Source of the DNA: Pectinophora gossypiella
Taxonomy: Eukaryota > Arthropoda > Insecta > Lepidoptera > Gelechiidae
DNA length: 64,000 bases
Assembly: GCF_024362695.1 (NCBI RefSeq)
Contig: NC_065425.1
Location: forward strand, 1,989,001 to 2,053,000
Direction: 5' to 3'
Position numbers and translations under genes: made by a program. The notes beneath the pieces are model-generated. The model saw nothing but the letters and a program-made list of their open reading frames with translations. It was not told the DNA's origin and searched no databases. Position 1 is the stretch's first letter, and every line of letters starts with the position of its first letter. This document shows positions 43,351 to 52,679 of this stretch, piece by piece.

Positions 43351-43506
43351 GGGTGCTCATTAATTGGACAGGATACGGTGGGACAACGACGTTCGCAGAC
43401 GGCGAAAATTTTCACGACGGACACGAGGCGCAGACGGCACCGAGTGGCTAGACGACGACGAAGACGCGAAATTATCGATTAGACGGCTCGATTAATTTCG
43501 ATTATC

Positions 43507-44523
43507 ATGACGACGGAAAATATGAAGGGCGGACGACGTGGACAACCAGATCCAGAATCGGTACCGGTTGTACCAAATTACTCGATGATGTACGACGGCA
43601 TCATACCTAAATTCTCGGGAAATGACAAGATGTATACTGTGTCACGATGGGTGGAAGAAATTGAAGATAATGGCGAGATCTTCAACTGGACGCCTATACA
43701 AAAGCTTATTATAGCGAGGCGATCATTGTGTTCGACGGCGGAGCTATGGCTGAAGTCGGAGCGTGTTTTCAAGACGTTTGAGGATTTGAAAACCGCGATT
43801 ATGAAGGAATTTTCTGATACAATTAACCAAAAAGAATTACACGAAATCCTAAGTACGAAGAAGAAGACGAATAACGAAACATGCTACGAGTATATGTTAG
43901 CTATGAAGGAGCTCGGCAGAAGAGGAAAATTACCTGATTACATTACTATACAGTATATTGTAGACGGTATACAAGACTATGAAAACAACAAGATTATGTT
44001 GTATGGCGTATCGACGTTTGGAGACCTGAAAGAGAAGCTTAAAATCTATGAACATGTGTGTAAAAGTGTGAAGCAACGACATAATGCGACGAGAGAACAG
44101 GATAATAATACAGCAAGACGAAGACAGGAAGATAGACGTGTGAAGTGTTATAATTGCGGCGAAGAAAATCACGTTTCATCACAGTGCCCACATCGTGGAA
44201 AAGGATTAAGATGTTTCCAGTGCGGATTGTTCGGCCATATTGCATTGCATTGCCCAAAAAATCCAATGGTGATAGCAGCGACAGCGACATCTGGCGGTTC
44301 GGCGAAACCCCTGTCGCAATGCGACATGTCGGCAAAGCAAGTGAGTGAACGAAGACCGGTCCAGTCGGCGAAACAATGGTGCATTAAAGTGTCAGAAAAT
44401 GGTAGGAATTTAGATACGAATACTGGCAACACTGAGATGAACGAGAATGACGTGAAGAATGGAGTTGAGTTTGGCTTTTTGGCGGGAGGCGGGAACGGGA
44501 CAGTTGCTTTCTTCATTGAATGA
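43507..44523 (+). CDS. gag: Gag, C-terminal part replaced by inserted K sequence
   Basis: 338 residues from an ATG in atcatgacg. Residues 1 to about 200 form the capsid-like region (WVEEIEDNGEIFNWTPIQKL, AELWLKSE...FEDLKTAIMKEF). Two CCHC knuckles follow an Arg-rich stretch: C214, C217, H222, C227 and C236, C239, H244, C249. Residues 1-322 are native; residues 323-338 and the stop come from the K insertion, whose target site starts at 44458. In the undisturbed element gag and protease would lie in a single frame: the 416 added bases shift the downstream frame by exactly the amount observed. Gag packages the RNA and forms cytoplasmic particles. Confidence 0.85.
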   Translation: MTTENMKGGRRGQPDPESVPVVPNYSMMYDGIIPKFSGNDKMYTVSRWVEEIEDNGEIFNWTPIQKLIIARRSLCSTAELWLKSERVFKTFEDLKTAIMKEFSDTINQKELHEILSTKKKTNNETCYEYMLAMKELGRRGKLPDYITIQYIVDGIQDYENNKIMLYGVSTFGDLKEKLKIYEHVCKSVKQRHNATREQDNNTARRRQEDRRVKCYNCGEENHVSSQCPHRGKGLRCFQCGLFGHIALHCPKNPMVIAATATSGGSAKPLSQCDMSAKQVSERRPVQSAKQWCIKVSENGRNLDTNTGNTEMNENDVKNGVEFGFLAGGGNGTVAFFIE

Positions 44524-44889
44524 TCTAAATAATTAATACGAAGTGGTGTTTTGTGGTTAATGATCGCATTAAGTTAGTCGGAAGACATTCGCGAGTGTTA
44601 TTATATTGGAGTATTCAATAAACAAAGTGTATCTGCCTATTTTCGCTTCGTGTCAGGAAGCCGCTTCATAACTCAAAAGTTTATGCGGACTTTTGAGTTA
44701 ATTCGTTTGGGGTTCGGAGTAGGAGTCTACTCCGAGGGTGGGGGCTTAGGTTTCATCATCATCACCTTTCATCATTTCATTAATCATCAAGAAAAAAAAT
44801 ACGTCAGACATGGCTGTATGGGCATAGTTCCCTTTGCCTTACCCTTCGGGGAAAACCAAACCAAAAAAAAAAAAATGGAGTTGAGTTTG
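44458..44889 (+). mobile_element. K retroposon inserted between gag and protease
   Basis: The insert 44474-44873 (400 bp) is flanked by aatggagttgagtttg at 44458-44473 and 44874-44889. It begins ctttttggcgggaggcggg and ends cttcggggaaaaccaaacc plus 13 A. The same ends are seen at 27.1 kb. No tRNA-type head is obvious; ggggttcggagtag at 44.71 kb is a weak B-box candidate. Confidence 0.9.
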
Positions 44890-44921
44890 ACAGATCACAT
44901 ACCGGTGCATATTCGCAAGTT

Positions 44922-45908
44922 ATGATGATAAACGAAGAAGTTAATGGAAGAAATCGGCCGTTAAAATCTGTACAGGTTAATGGAAAAACGGTCTGCGCGC
45001 TTATTGATACGGGAAGTGAAGCGAACTTAATGTCTGCGACGTGTTATGAGAAGTTAAACATCGATAAACCAGAGAAGTGTGACGTGATATTATCGGGATT
45101 CGGCGCAAGCGACGTGCGATCGTGTGATTGTTTTGTTACTGTTGTGACAATAGACGGTAAATATTTTACGGACGTAAAGTTTAATATTGTGCCAATTCAT
45201 GTAATGCCGTACGATATGATTATTGGTCAACAATTATTGCAGAAAACTGTCATGTTACTGGATCACAACAAAGTCACCTTTTTGCCTTCTTTTGACGATT
45301 CGTGGTCAACAAAAATCAAACATTTTCCTGCTGAGGTTGACTTTTTAGGTTGTGAAGTGAAGAGCAATTCCATACAATACAAAGTTGAGTCCTTGGACAC
45401 TTCCTATACCCCGACGAAGACGAGAGTATCTCCTACAGAAATGCCTGTTCCCCGGCGACTTAGACGTTTGACAGTCATGGAGCAAGAAGAGGTTGAGTTA
45501 GAAAGACTGGAGTGGCTTGGAGAAGAAGGTGTTAAAGTCAGTACCTCCAATGATGCTAACCCGTTAGTGCTACTCAGGAGGAAAAGCAGCACCAATTTAT
45601 GGTTATTAAGAGAAGAAAACCAAAATTACATGTACAATAGAGAAAAATTGAAACGAAAAGTCAAGAAGTTGAAAAGAAAAGAAGAAAATAAGAAGAATTA
45701 TGATAGGATTAGAAAGGAAAGTACACAGGAAAGAGAGAGAGCAGCTAAAAGGACTCAGTTTAGGAGCAGTATGAAATTAATGCCAAAATTATTAGAACCC
45801 TGTAAGTCTATTAAAGTCAGATGGAGAGATTGTTGTGACGTTGAGAAGATGAAGAAGTCCGATGCTAGTGCAGACTTCATGCAGGTGTACCCTTATGGCA
45901 TTGGCTAG
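44922..45908 (+). CDS. Retropepsin plus unknown Lys-rich domain
   Basis: 328 residues from the first ATG; the same frame is open upstream to 44874. Residues 17-36 carry the aspartic protease active site (ALIDTGSEANL, D29-T30-G31). A hydrophobic-hydrophobic-Gly motif (DMIIGQQLL) near residue 100 closes the fold, a typical ~100-residue retroviral-type protease that matures Gag. After about residue 125 no reverse transcriptase is found. Instead there is VDFLGCEV, a Pro/Arg stretch (TEMPVPRRLRRLT), Glu-rich ELERLEWLGEEGV, then a strongly basic coiled-coil-like part (NREKLKRKVKKLKRKEENKK) to the end. Only VDFLGCEV faintly recalls a Ty3-type RT thumb. The basic part may be captured host sequence. 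Confidence 0.75.
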   Translation: MMINEEVNGRNRPLKSVQVNGKTVCALIDTGSEANLMSATCYEKLNIDKPEKCDVILSGFGASDVRSCDCFVTVVTIDGKYFTDVKFNIVPIHVMPYDMIIGQQLLQKTVMLLDHNKVTFLPSFDDSWSTKIKHFPAEVDFLGCEVKSNSIQYKVESLDTSYTPTKTRVSPTEMPVPRRLRRLTVMEQEEVELERLEWLGEEGVKVSTSNDANPLVLLRRKSSTNLWLLREENQNYMYNREKLKRKVKKLKRKEENKKNYDRIRKESTQERERAAKRTQFRSSMKLMPKLLEPCKSIKVRWRDCCDVEKMKKSDASADFMQVYPYGIG

Positions 45909-46600
45909 AGAGGCTTGAAGAGGTTTATTTTTACTATTTCATTATTTCACATCACTTTTAATTAGTATTTTCTTAAAAATTATACTGAGGTTCAGACCCA
46001 GTAACCATGCTTTGTTTTTGCTTGAGTTGTTATGTAAAAGTTAGGGTGTAAATTTTTACATGTCATTAGTAAGATAATGAATATTAAGACTGTTTATTGA
46101 AATAATTAAGACTGTTGGTTAAGAAATTCATTTATTGTGTTTACAGTTTCCATGATAAGACTTACTTGTACTGAATTTTATAGTTAGTTTGTTATTACAA
46201 CATATGAGAACTTTATCTAGTTTTGTTTGATATTTAGATGTTTAGATTGTTGTCGAAGTACACAAGCTGTATTGTTTAAATAAAATTGAAGGAAATAGTT
46301 TTGTTTTAGACGTTCTTTTATAAAAAATATATTTGAAGGTGTTTCAGTTTAAACATAAGTTGTAGTAGTATGTCTTGTTTCTTAGACGAGTTTTAGTGTG
46401 GAATGTAACTTTTTTGCATTAAAATATTTTGAGAATATCTAGGGTGGATAAGACTTAGTATTGTGTAACAGTGTTTAATACCTATTGACTTGCCTATAGA
46501 GTTTTTGTATTTTTTTTAAGATTTATAATTGTAACGAGAATTTTAGGAGGTGTGATAGTGTATGAATGAGTTGTTATACGAGAATGTTTTGTTTATGTAA
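45909..46600 (+). other. Non-coding internal region of the LTR element
   Basis: About 690 bp, T-rich with several aataaa-like and ttaaaa motifs, looking like a 3' UTR. It occupies the place where RT, RNase H and integrase would lie. No frame over 60 residues. Confidence 0.6.
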
Positions 46601-46740
46601 TAGAGTCATTGTCATAGAGTCATTGTCATAGAGTCAATGTAGTAGAGTCATTGTAATAGAGTCATTGTAATAGAGTCATTGTAATAGAGTCATTGTAATA
46701 GAGTCATTGTAATAGAGTCATTGTAATAGAGTCATTGATG
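46601..46740 (+). repeat. 14-bp minisatellite inside the LTR element
   Basis: About ten tandem copies of tagagtcattgtaa with minor variants (tcatagagtcattg, tagtagagtcattg). Confidence 0.9.
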
Positions 46741-46798
46741 TTTTGGTGTAGAGCCATTTGTAAAGCTTGAGGGCAAGCTTTATGTCAGGACAGCCGAG

Positions 46799-47093
46799 TG
46801 TAGGCGTGTGGCTGAGTGAGTGACAGGTGAGTTGAGATGATTGTGTGAGAAGTAGACGAGTAACATGAGTAGTACAGGAGGTATAGAGTATAGAAGGGAT
46901 GCATAGAGAAATGATAGATTGAGTGAAGGAGTGTGAATGAGTGAGAGTGATAGAAGGAGTGAGAAGGGAAGGAGAGGGGAGATAGCGGATGGCGGACGAA
47001 AACGATGGTGGTGTAATTACGCGGAGGTTAAAAATAAAAATAAGTGTTTGAACCGTACTTGACTGTTTAATTGAGCAAACCCAAAATCCCACA
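46799..47093 (+). repeat. 3' LTR
   Basis: Same 295 bp as the 5' LTR, followed by the cgta duplication and the rest of the (ta)n landing site. Confidence 0.95.
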
Positions 47094-47220
47094 CGTATAT
47101 ATTTTTTGTATTTAAATGGATTCACTTGTGAAACCTTAGTTTATTATAAGAAAATTAACGTTGCGTAAAAAGAAGACCCAGTTTGAAAGGTATAGTAATT
47201 TTATTTCTATTATTATAAAC

Positions 47221-47420
47221 AACCTTAGTAGTGGTTAGAGCGTCGGGCTCACGACCTAGAAGGCTCGGGTTCGATTCCCCATGCGGACATTGATTGTCGC
47301 TTTGTGAGACTGTCATTTGTTTGGTAAGCGAACTTGGAGACTTCAATCATCCGATTGATTGTTTGGAACAATAAGACGATTTTGTGCTTCGGAAGGCACG
47401 TTATAATAGCCGTTGATCCT
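47221..47420 (+). repeat. S2 SINE, 5' two-thirds
   Basis: Head gtagtggttagagcgtcggg with intact B box ggttcgattcccc, then ttgtttggtaagcg, to the core (gtgcttcggaaggcacg). The tail is lost. Confidence 0.75.
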
Positions 47421-47554
47421 TGTCGTAATACTCTTTAATAGTTACGACCATGGCTGTTTTTTTTTTTTCAAATTGTTATTTTTTGTACTCTGATCTTGTT
47501 CTGGGTCTTCTGGGTGTTTCTATGCTGTTCTGGGAGCAAATAAAAAACATAGAA
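47421..47554. other. Spacer with T-run
   Basis: Nothing recognised beyond a (t)12 run. Confidence 0.4.
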
Positions 47555-47795
47555 AACGTTCAGCTGCTTGTCTTCCCGGGCATGTCGTAAAAACCGACAG
47601 AGGGATTGTGTCCTCTAACATGATGGACTAATATTATGGGCGATAGGCTGATCCCTTATCACCATAAGGTTCATCATATCCAGCTTATGACATCGTATCA
47701 ACAGTGGCTGCAAGTTGTCTTTGATTACTTGTGGCTCTGCCCACCCCATTAGGGATTACGGGCGTGAGTTTATGTATGTATGTATGTATCTTATC
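47555..47795 (+). repeat. I repeat (LINE or SINE 3' region)
   Basis: catgtcgtaaaaaccgacag, tgatcccttatcaccataag, caacagtggctgcaagttgt, ending attacgggcgtgagtttatg and (tatg)n. Short related pieces are near 50.06 kb and 54.03 kb. The ending resembles other LINE-associated tails in the window. Confidence 0.5.
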
Positions 47796-47812
47796 TGCCT
47801 TAAGGTTATCTA

Positions 47813-47945
47813 ATACATACATACATAAAGTCACACCTACTTTCCACCGGGATAAGTAAAGACTATGGAATTCCATGTGTTTCGATCCTCACACTTCTCT
47901 TGCTTCTTCCACATTCATCAATCGTATCATACACGCACGTCGGAT
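47813..47945 (-). repeat. LINE-R-associated 3' UTR fragment
   Basis: catacataaagtcacaccta, agactatggaattccatgtg, tcttgcttcttccacattca, cacgcacgtcgg. Confidence 0.55.
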
Positions 47946-47989
47946 TAAATGGTATTGAACCTTTTCTAAGGACATCTCCAATTTGCTCA

Positions 47990-48080
47990 ATGTATGTTCG
48001 GGTGAGAGCCTTCAGCGCTCCCCATTTGTCCGGCCAAGTAGTTAATGCCATCTGCGGCAAATCTACAATAAGTAAAAAAA
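47990..48080 (-). repeat. R5 fragment
   Basis: cgggtgagagccttcagcgc to atctgcggcaaatctacaat: the start of R5. Confidence 0.65.
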
Positions 48081-48284
48081 ACACAATGTACGACTTTCTA
48101 GGTCTTCCTCTGCCAGCCCTACCACCAACCTTCGCTTTATTGAGGTATACTTATGGAATCCTGTTATCCTACACTACAATAAATACTACATTATTATACT
48201 TCAAAACTTCTTTCCGTGAAAGGGTGGTGGTGATCTTCTTTTAAGAAGAAGAAGAAGCTACTCCTTTTCTTCCATAGTATATGT

Positions 48285-48609
48285 AGTAGTTTAAGTCATC
48301 ATCATCATCATCATCAGCCCATTAACGTCCCCACTGCTGGGGCACGGGCCTTCCCTATGGATGGATAGGGAGATCGGGCCTTAAACCATCACGCGGGCCC
48401 AGTGCGGATTGGTGGTTATTAACGACTGCTAATGCAACCTGGACCAACGGTTTAACGTGCCTTCCGAAGCACGGAGGAGCTCGAGATGAAAACTTTTTTT
48501 TTGTGGTCACCCATCCTATGACCGGCCTTTGCGAAAGTTGCTTAACTTCAACAATCGCAGACCGAGCGCGTTTACCGCTGCGCCACCGAGCTCCTCGAGT
48601 AGTTTAAGT
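48285..48609 (-). repeat. S1 SINE with 12-bp target duplication
   Basis: Flanked by agtagtttaagt at 48285-48296 and 48598-48609. Full length, including gagctcctcg at the head end and (tca)n at the tail. Confidence 0.9.
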
Positions 48610-48639
48610 AGTGATATTTTATTATTATAACAATTATAA

Positions 48640-48885
48640 TTATGTGTATTATTATTATGTAGTTTATGTAGTCGAAAGTGTATTTATTTATTTTTTATAT
48701 GTACAAGTATTCCCATGCTGCACTATCCCGCTATATAACATAATATTCAATATCCTAAAGGTTGCCTGGAAGAGATTGCTACTTAGCAATAAGGCCGCCT
48801 ATTGTACTAATTCTATTTCTCTTTTGTTTTGTATTTTGTTTTTTTCCTGTTTGTGCAATAAAGTATTTGTTATGTTATGTTAAGA
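48640..48885 (+). repeat. LINE-F 3' end
   Basis: cccatgctgcactatcccgc, gttgcctggaagagattgct, aataaggccgcctattgtac, ending gcaataaagtatttgttatg. Matches 39.06-39.25 kb on the other strand. Confidence 0.7.
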
Positions 48886-49620
48886 AGGTGATTACATTCG
48901 TTCAAAATTAGATTCAACGACCATGCCTTGTACCTAGTTAAGTATTTTTTGTAGTTATTTTTTTTTGGTCCATTAAAGTATATTTGAATTTGAACTAATT
49001 TAATAACGTCAATAAAGGTTACGTAATAAAGCTCTTTTTTCATAATTTTTGGCGCCTTTTTTCTGCCCTGCCGTGCTGTGTGTCGTGTCGTGCTGTGTGT
49101 GTGACTTTCCCAAAGCGGGAACATTCTCGGGACATGGTATGAACGATTTCGTACCTATGGTGTCCGTGCCTACAATTTTTGTTGCTCTACTTAACAAAAT
49201 GCCGTTACTGCAGTCTAAAAACCGATTCTAATGACGACCAGTCGGAAATAAGTAAGATATATTATATCGTATATCGATCCTCACAAACTACGCTACAACT
49301 TTCTCTTTTAAGCGTATAATTTTAGCCCAATTTGTATGAAAACCGGTCTTATTGTACTTTCTCCTTGGAGATTTTAAAGCTTTAAAGTCTGTTTAAGGTC
49401 AAAAAACCCTTCGCAAAGAACGAGGAAAGATAATGACCTCTTTTGTTAAAATTCTTTGAAAGTCTTTTGTGGAAATTTTTCCTGTGAATTTCTGAATTTC
49501 ATTAAGTACTTTTGAATGTGTTTGTGTGTTTCTTCTTTTTATAATACCTTTCTATAAGGAAAAAGTAAGATAATCCGCGCTACGGAGGGCACGTGAAGCA
49601 GACGGTTATGACTTCTAGTT
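48886..49620. other. Mostly unassigned; short LINE tail
   Basis: 48940-48998 ends with attaaagtatatttgaattt, a LINE-type terminus. 49060-49200 (ggcgccttttttctgccctg onwards) is GC-richer but unmatched. Confidence 0.35.
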
Positions 49621-49639
49621 ATTTAAGTACGTATAGGTG

Positions 49640-49915
49640 TGCGATAAAAAACGGGAATCGCTGATGTGGGACGAAAAGCCACCAGACTCAAATGGGATTG
49701 GGCCGAACATGTTTGTCGCATGCACCCTGAGCGGGAATCGTCACGCATTGGGTGCCTCTTGACGGGTGCAGGCATCGTGGTAGACCTCGAGATGGCGTGA
49801 CGACTTGGACGCTTGCCGGAGTGACTGGCCGGAATACGCACAGGACCGCGAAAAATGGAAAGAGGAAGGGGAGGCCTTTGCCCAGCAGTGGGATCTTGTA
49901 GGCTAGAATGGATTG
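49640..49915 (+). pseudogene. LINE ORF2 C-terminus, frameshifted
   Basis: One frame reads KWDWAEHVCRMHPERESS; after a shift another reads DWPEYAQDREKWKEEGEAFA and ends QQWDLVG. These are the closing motifs of an RTE-like endonuclease/reverse transcriptase. Stops and shifts make it dead. Its last coding bases (ggggaggcctttgcccagc) closely resemble the S2 tail. Confidence 0.7.
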
Positions 49916-49944
49916 GATAGGTATGCAGTAATTTCAAGAGTTAG

Positions 49945-50152
49945 TAATAGCTTTTAGTGACTCGATAGTAACCCTGACACCAAGGCTGATGAGGTCGATC
50001 ATTGACCTAAGAACCCACACGATAGAAGAAGACTGATACAAGAATGTTACAACGGACACAATACCTCTTTCGGTTTTTACGACATGCCTAGGAAGACATG
50101 CAGCTTTCCTTCGACGTTTTTTATTCGCTCCCAATCTTGCTTGACTTAATAA
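49945..50152 (+). repeat. S3 tail fragment and I scrap
   Basis: 49951-50031 has the S3 tail (accctgacaccaaggctgat, cacacgatagaagaag). 50060-50110 has ggtttttacgacatgcctag, an inverted I piece. Confidence 0.5.
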
Positions 50153-50465
50153 ACAGTCATGAACAATATCATGTACTTTGGAACCCTGTCGCACTATCAT
50201 ATTTGACATTTAATTAGACTTACGGTTTAATTTGTTAAAAAAGTTACTGTGACATGGTTTCAGAAAGTACACATATGAGTGCAGTAAATAGCACATTGTC
50301 GTGTTTTATTGTGCAAATTGTGTACAAGTATATTGTATTGTTCATTTTGTTTATTATTAATTCTATACATAATAAATTAATAAATAAATATGAAGGTAAA
50401 TAAATAACATATTAAATAGTTACAATTCTCAAAACATATTTAATAATAAGTACTCGTGACCGTAC
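50153..50465 (+). mobile_element. M3 miniature element with internal insertion
   Basis: Left end acagtcatgaacaatatcat and right end taagtactcgtgaccgtac match M3, but ~150 bp of AT-rich sequence (50285-50440, with aataaataaataaatatg) separates body and right end. Confidence 0.6.
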
Positions 50466-50720
50466 CGCAAACATTAACTATTTGGCTGGACAAATGGAAA
50501 GCGCTGGAGAGCTCTCACCCAGTACAAAATTTAAGACAAGAAACCTGAGGGTGCCCGGTTGGGCGTGAACGAATCTGAGAGGATTCTATTTGAGGGAATG
50601 AATCGACCCTCGAAGGAAGGATGTCGCCGATCACGCCGCCGAGGTCGGTATCGAGGTCCTGAAGTGTTTGGTGTCGCGAGCTGATCGGCCGCCTCTATGG
50701 CTAGAGCATTCGGGTCGTCG
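50466..50720 (+). repeat. R5 repeat with distal end
   Basis: From gcaaacattaactatttggc through gaggtcggtatcgaggtcct to ctgatcggccgcctctatgg, the most complete distal end. A deletion removes the ggtcgatagcgataagcgc part. Confidence 0.65.
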
Positions 50721-51012
50721 GAATCGTACGTCCTTCGGACGCCGATACCTTTTAGTAATATCTCTTAGAGGGATGTATTCGGTAGCAACTACCAGGGGAT
50801 TTTGGTGGTGCGGAGCAGATTCGAAAAATCGTTTAGAAGATTCGAGCCATTGGGCAATGGTTTCGAGCCAAGGGCAGACTTATGTACCAATTGTAGATGA
50901 TGGATTAGAGAGAAACTCGCCTTAGCGATTCCGGATGATACCGGATGCAGGTCGTGTAGCTCTTCACCATCTCATTCCTAAGGGATACTACGTTTGTTTA
51001 GGAGACAGGGCA
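50721..51012. repeat. R5-adjacent sequence and LINE-J scrap
   Basis: 50940-51010 (minus) encodes the same NKRSK..VSL..EMV segment of LINE-J as 40.26 kb. 50721-50939 is unmatched; the 85-residue frame across it is judged spurious. Confidence 0.4.
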
Positions 51013-51245
51013 GGTCTTCTTCTATCGTGTGGGTTGTGAGGTGGATTACCTACCCCATCAATCCTGGTGTCAGGCTTATTATTGAGCCGCCAAAGGCCCC
51101 TCACATGGCCCATGTAACGACCACGTACTTACATCAGTAAGTAGAAACCGGGACCAACGGCTTAACATGCCTTCCGAAGCACGGATCATCTTAATTTTTG
51201 GACAATCAGGTGATCAGCCTGTAATGTCCTAACCAAACAAAGTGA
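51013..51245 (-). repeat. S3 SINE, headless
   Basis: Complete from ttcttctatcgtgtgggttg to taatgtcctaaccaaac, then broken before the head. Confidence 0.75.
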
Positions 51246-51259
51246 TTGTATCACCTGAA

Positions 51260-51400
51260 GATGATGGATTAGAGAGGAACTCGCCTGAGCGCAGACTATC
51301 CCCGCACAGTTCTTGATTCCGAATGCAGGTCGTGTAGATTTTCACCATCTCATTCGTAAGGGATACTTTACTACGTTTGTTCCTAGACAAGCTCCTTAAG
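51260..51400 (-). pseudogene. LINE-J scrap, third copy
   Basis: Minus-strand reading RNKRSKVSLTNEMVKIYTTC. The flank gatggattagagaggaactc also flanks the 50.94-kb copy, so the pair shares a common origin. Confidence 0.5.
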
Positions 51401-51411
51401 ACAGGATAGGG

Positions 51412-51968
51412 GTCCCGGCAAACTTCTTGAGCATCGACCTTGACTGCGCACAACCGAATTTTAGATCTCTTTGGTGGTGCGGTACGGGGCGCGGGGACGG
51501 GTGAGTCCCGCATCGACCGGCTATTGGTAGATCAGTCGATACTTCCCCCGCGCACTCTGTCTTCGTCCCTTTGACTCCCGAATACACTTGCGTGCAGTGA
51601 AACTGTCACGTTTTTGTTATTGCTCATTTGTTTAAGTTTAAATTAGTAAAAATAAAAAATTAGTTATTAGTACGAGGTCTAGGTCTACAGATCCAAAACC
51701 TAGCACTAGCTCTGGTATTGCTGGTTTCAACCTCATGGAAGGAATATCATACTTACCTGACGATTAGTTTTTTATTAAATATATAAGTACTTATAATATA
51801 AGTTTTAATAAACTATAATAACATGAGTTTAGTTTTATTTACATACCTAATAATTGTTTTTTTTTAATGAAGAAGAAAATAATCAAAAGTTCATTTTTTG
51901 CATTGAAGTGCAGGTGCGTGAACTTTCCGACAACTTTACGACACTCGATGCTCAAGAAGTTTGCTGAG
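51412..51968. mobile_element. M5 element, copy 2
   Basis: Left end gtcccggcaaacttcttgag and right end ctcaagaagtttgctgagag. ~85-90% like the 36.3-kb copy; the main differences are deletions in the aactgtcaaaaaaactg part and microdeletions in the AT-rich half. On the minus strand the site reads gtcaggtaagtatgatattc, a consensus splice donor. Confidence 0.65.
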
Positions 51969-52197
51969 AGTTTATAATGTACTTACGTGTATTCGCGTAC
52001 CTACTACCTACCTACTTCATTTTCAGGCTTCGACTAATGAAATTATTCACAGATTTTATTACACTTTTCCTTTTAGTGACGTGACAAGACTCACTTAAAA
52101 TATTATGTGCGTTGAAACAACAAGTAACTTTCTTATCATAATTATGGCAAGGACAAGTAATGTTACGGTATGACATAAATTTCACTTGTGAAAGGCA
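51969..52197. other. Unassigned interval
   Basis: Nothing recognised. Confidence 0.4.
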
Positions 52198-52470
52198 TTG
52201 TTATTCTTTTATTTTTGGACGCAACGCATTCAAATCACGATCACGCACGCGAACACAAACTTAAAAGTCACCTCCGAAAACCCCTGTTTTATTACTTTCT
52301 ATCTTAACAGCTTAGAAATACAACCTATCGAAAGATGTAAACAACTTTCCAACTACATTTGTAACTTGGCCGAAGCCGACTTTGACAAAGTTATATTTGC
52401 AGATGATAAAACGTTTCTATACTCAGATTGTAAAGAATTCGCTAAGCGATACTTTTTTAAGGAACGTTAG
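52198..52470 (+). other. Unrecognised open frame
   Basis: About 90 residues with protein-like composition (e.g. ERCKQLSNYICNLAEADFDK, VIFADDKTFLYSD). No domain recognised, no flanking exon signals identified. It could be a retroelement remnant or an isolated exon. Confidence 0.25.
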
Positions 52471-52679
52471 TTTAAGTTGGTGATATACTATATTAGTATC
52501 GGTAGACTTTATCAGTCCGAGGAAAGTGAAAACCAATTTAGATGTCTTAAAAAGACGAGTAGAGTTCGTAATAAATTCGATACACAAAATGTAACAAAAG
52601 GAAAGTAACTTTAGTTTATCAAAATAAATTATTTATTTATTTATTATTTATTTTTATTTATTTATTGGGTTGTTTAACT
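52471..52679. other. AT-rich spacer
   Basis: (tttatt)n low-complexity run at 52.63-52.67 kb. Confidence 0.4.

Larger units (their letters stand above)
43035..47093 (+). mobile_element. LTR retrotransposon, young, non-autonomous (gag-PR only)
   Basis: A 4059-bp element bounded by cgta (43031-43034 and 47094-47097). Both 295-bp LTRs start TGT and end ACA and read identical. A tRNA-Pro primer site follows the 5' LTR by three bases. Gag with two zinc knuckles and a retropepsin are present. No reverse transcriptase, RNase H or integrase can be found between protease and 3' LTR, so it must depend on enzymes from a relative, probably of the Ty3/gypsy type. No canonical polypurine run precedes the 3' LTR (gacagccgag). 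The coding region is split by a K retroposon. Confidence 0.9.

Noticed and set aside
42975..43424. 149-residue minus-strand ORF, repeated at 46718-47125
   Set aside because: It is the complement of the LTR; duplication comes from the two LTRs and the Ser/Thr-rich composition from purine-rich DNA.
44039..44516. Minus-strand ORFs of 98 and 115 residues over gag
   Set aside because: Shadows of gag, which has zinc knuckles and a start codon on the plus strand.
46601..46740. CRISPR-like array
   Set aside because: Head-to-tail 14-bp tandem units with no spacers, inside a eukaryotic LTR element.
51735..51765. U1 snRNA 5' end (atacttacctg)
   Set aside because: The downstream sequence is AT-rich and unlike U1. 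It is better read as the complement of a splice donor in M5.
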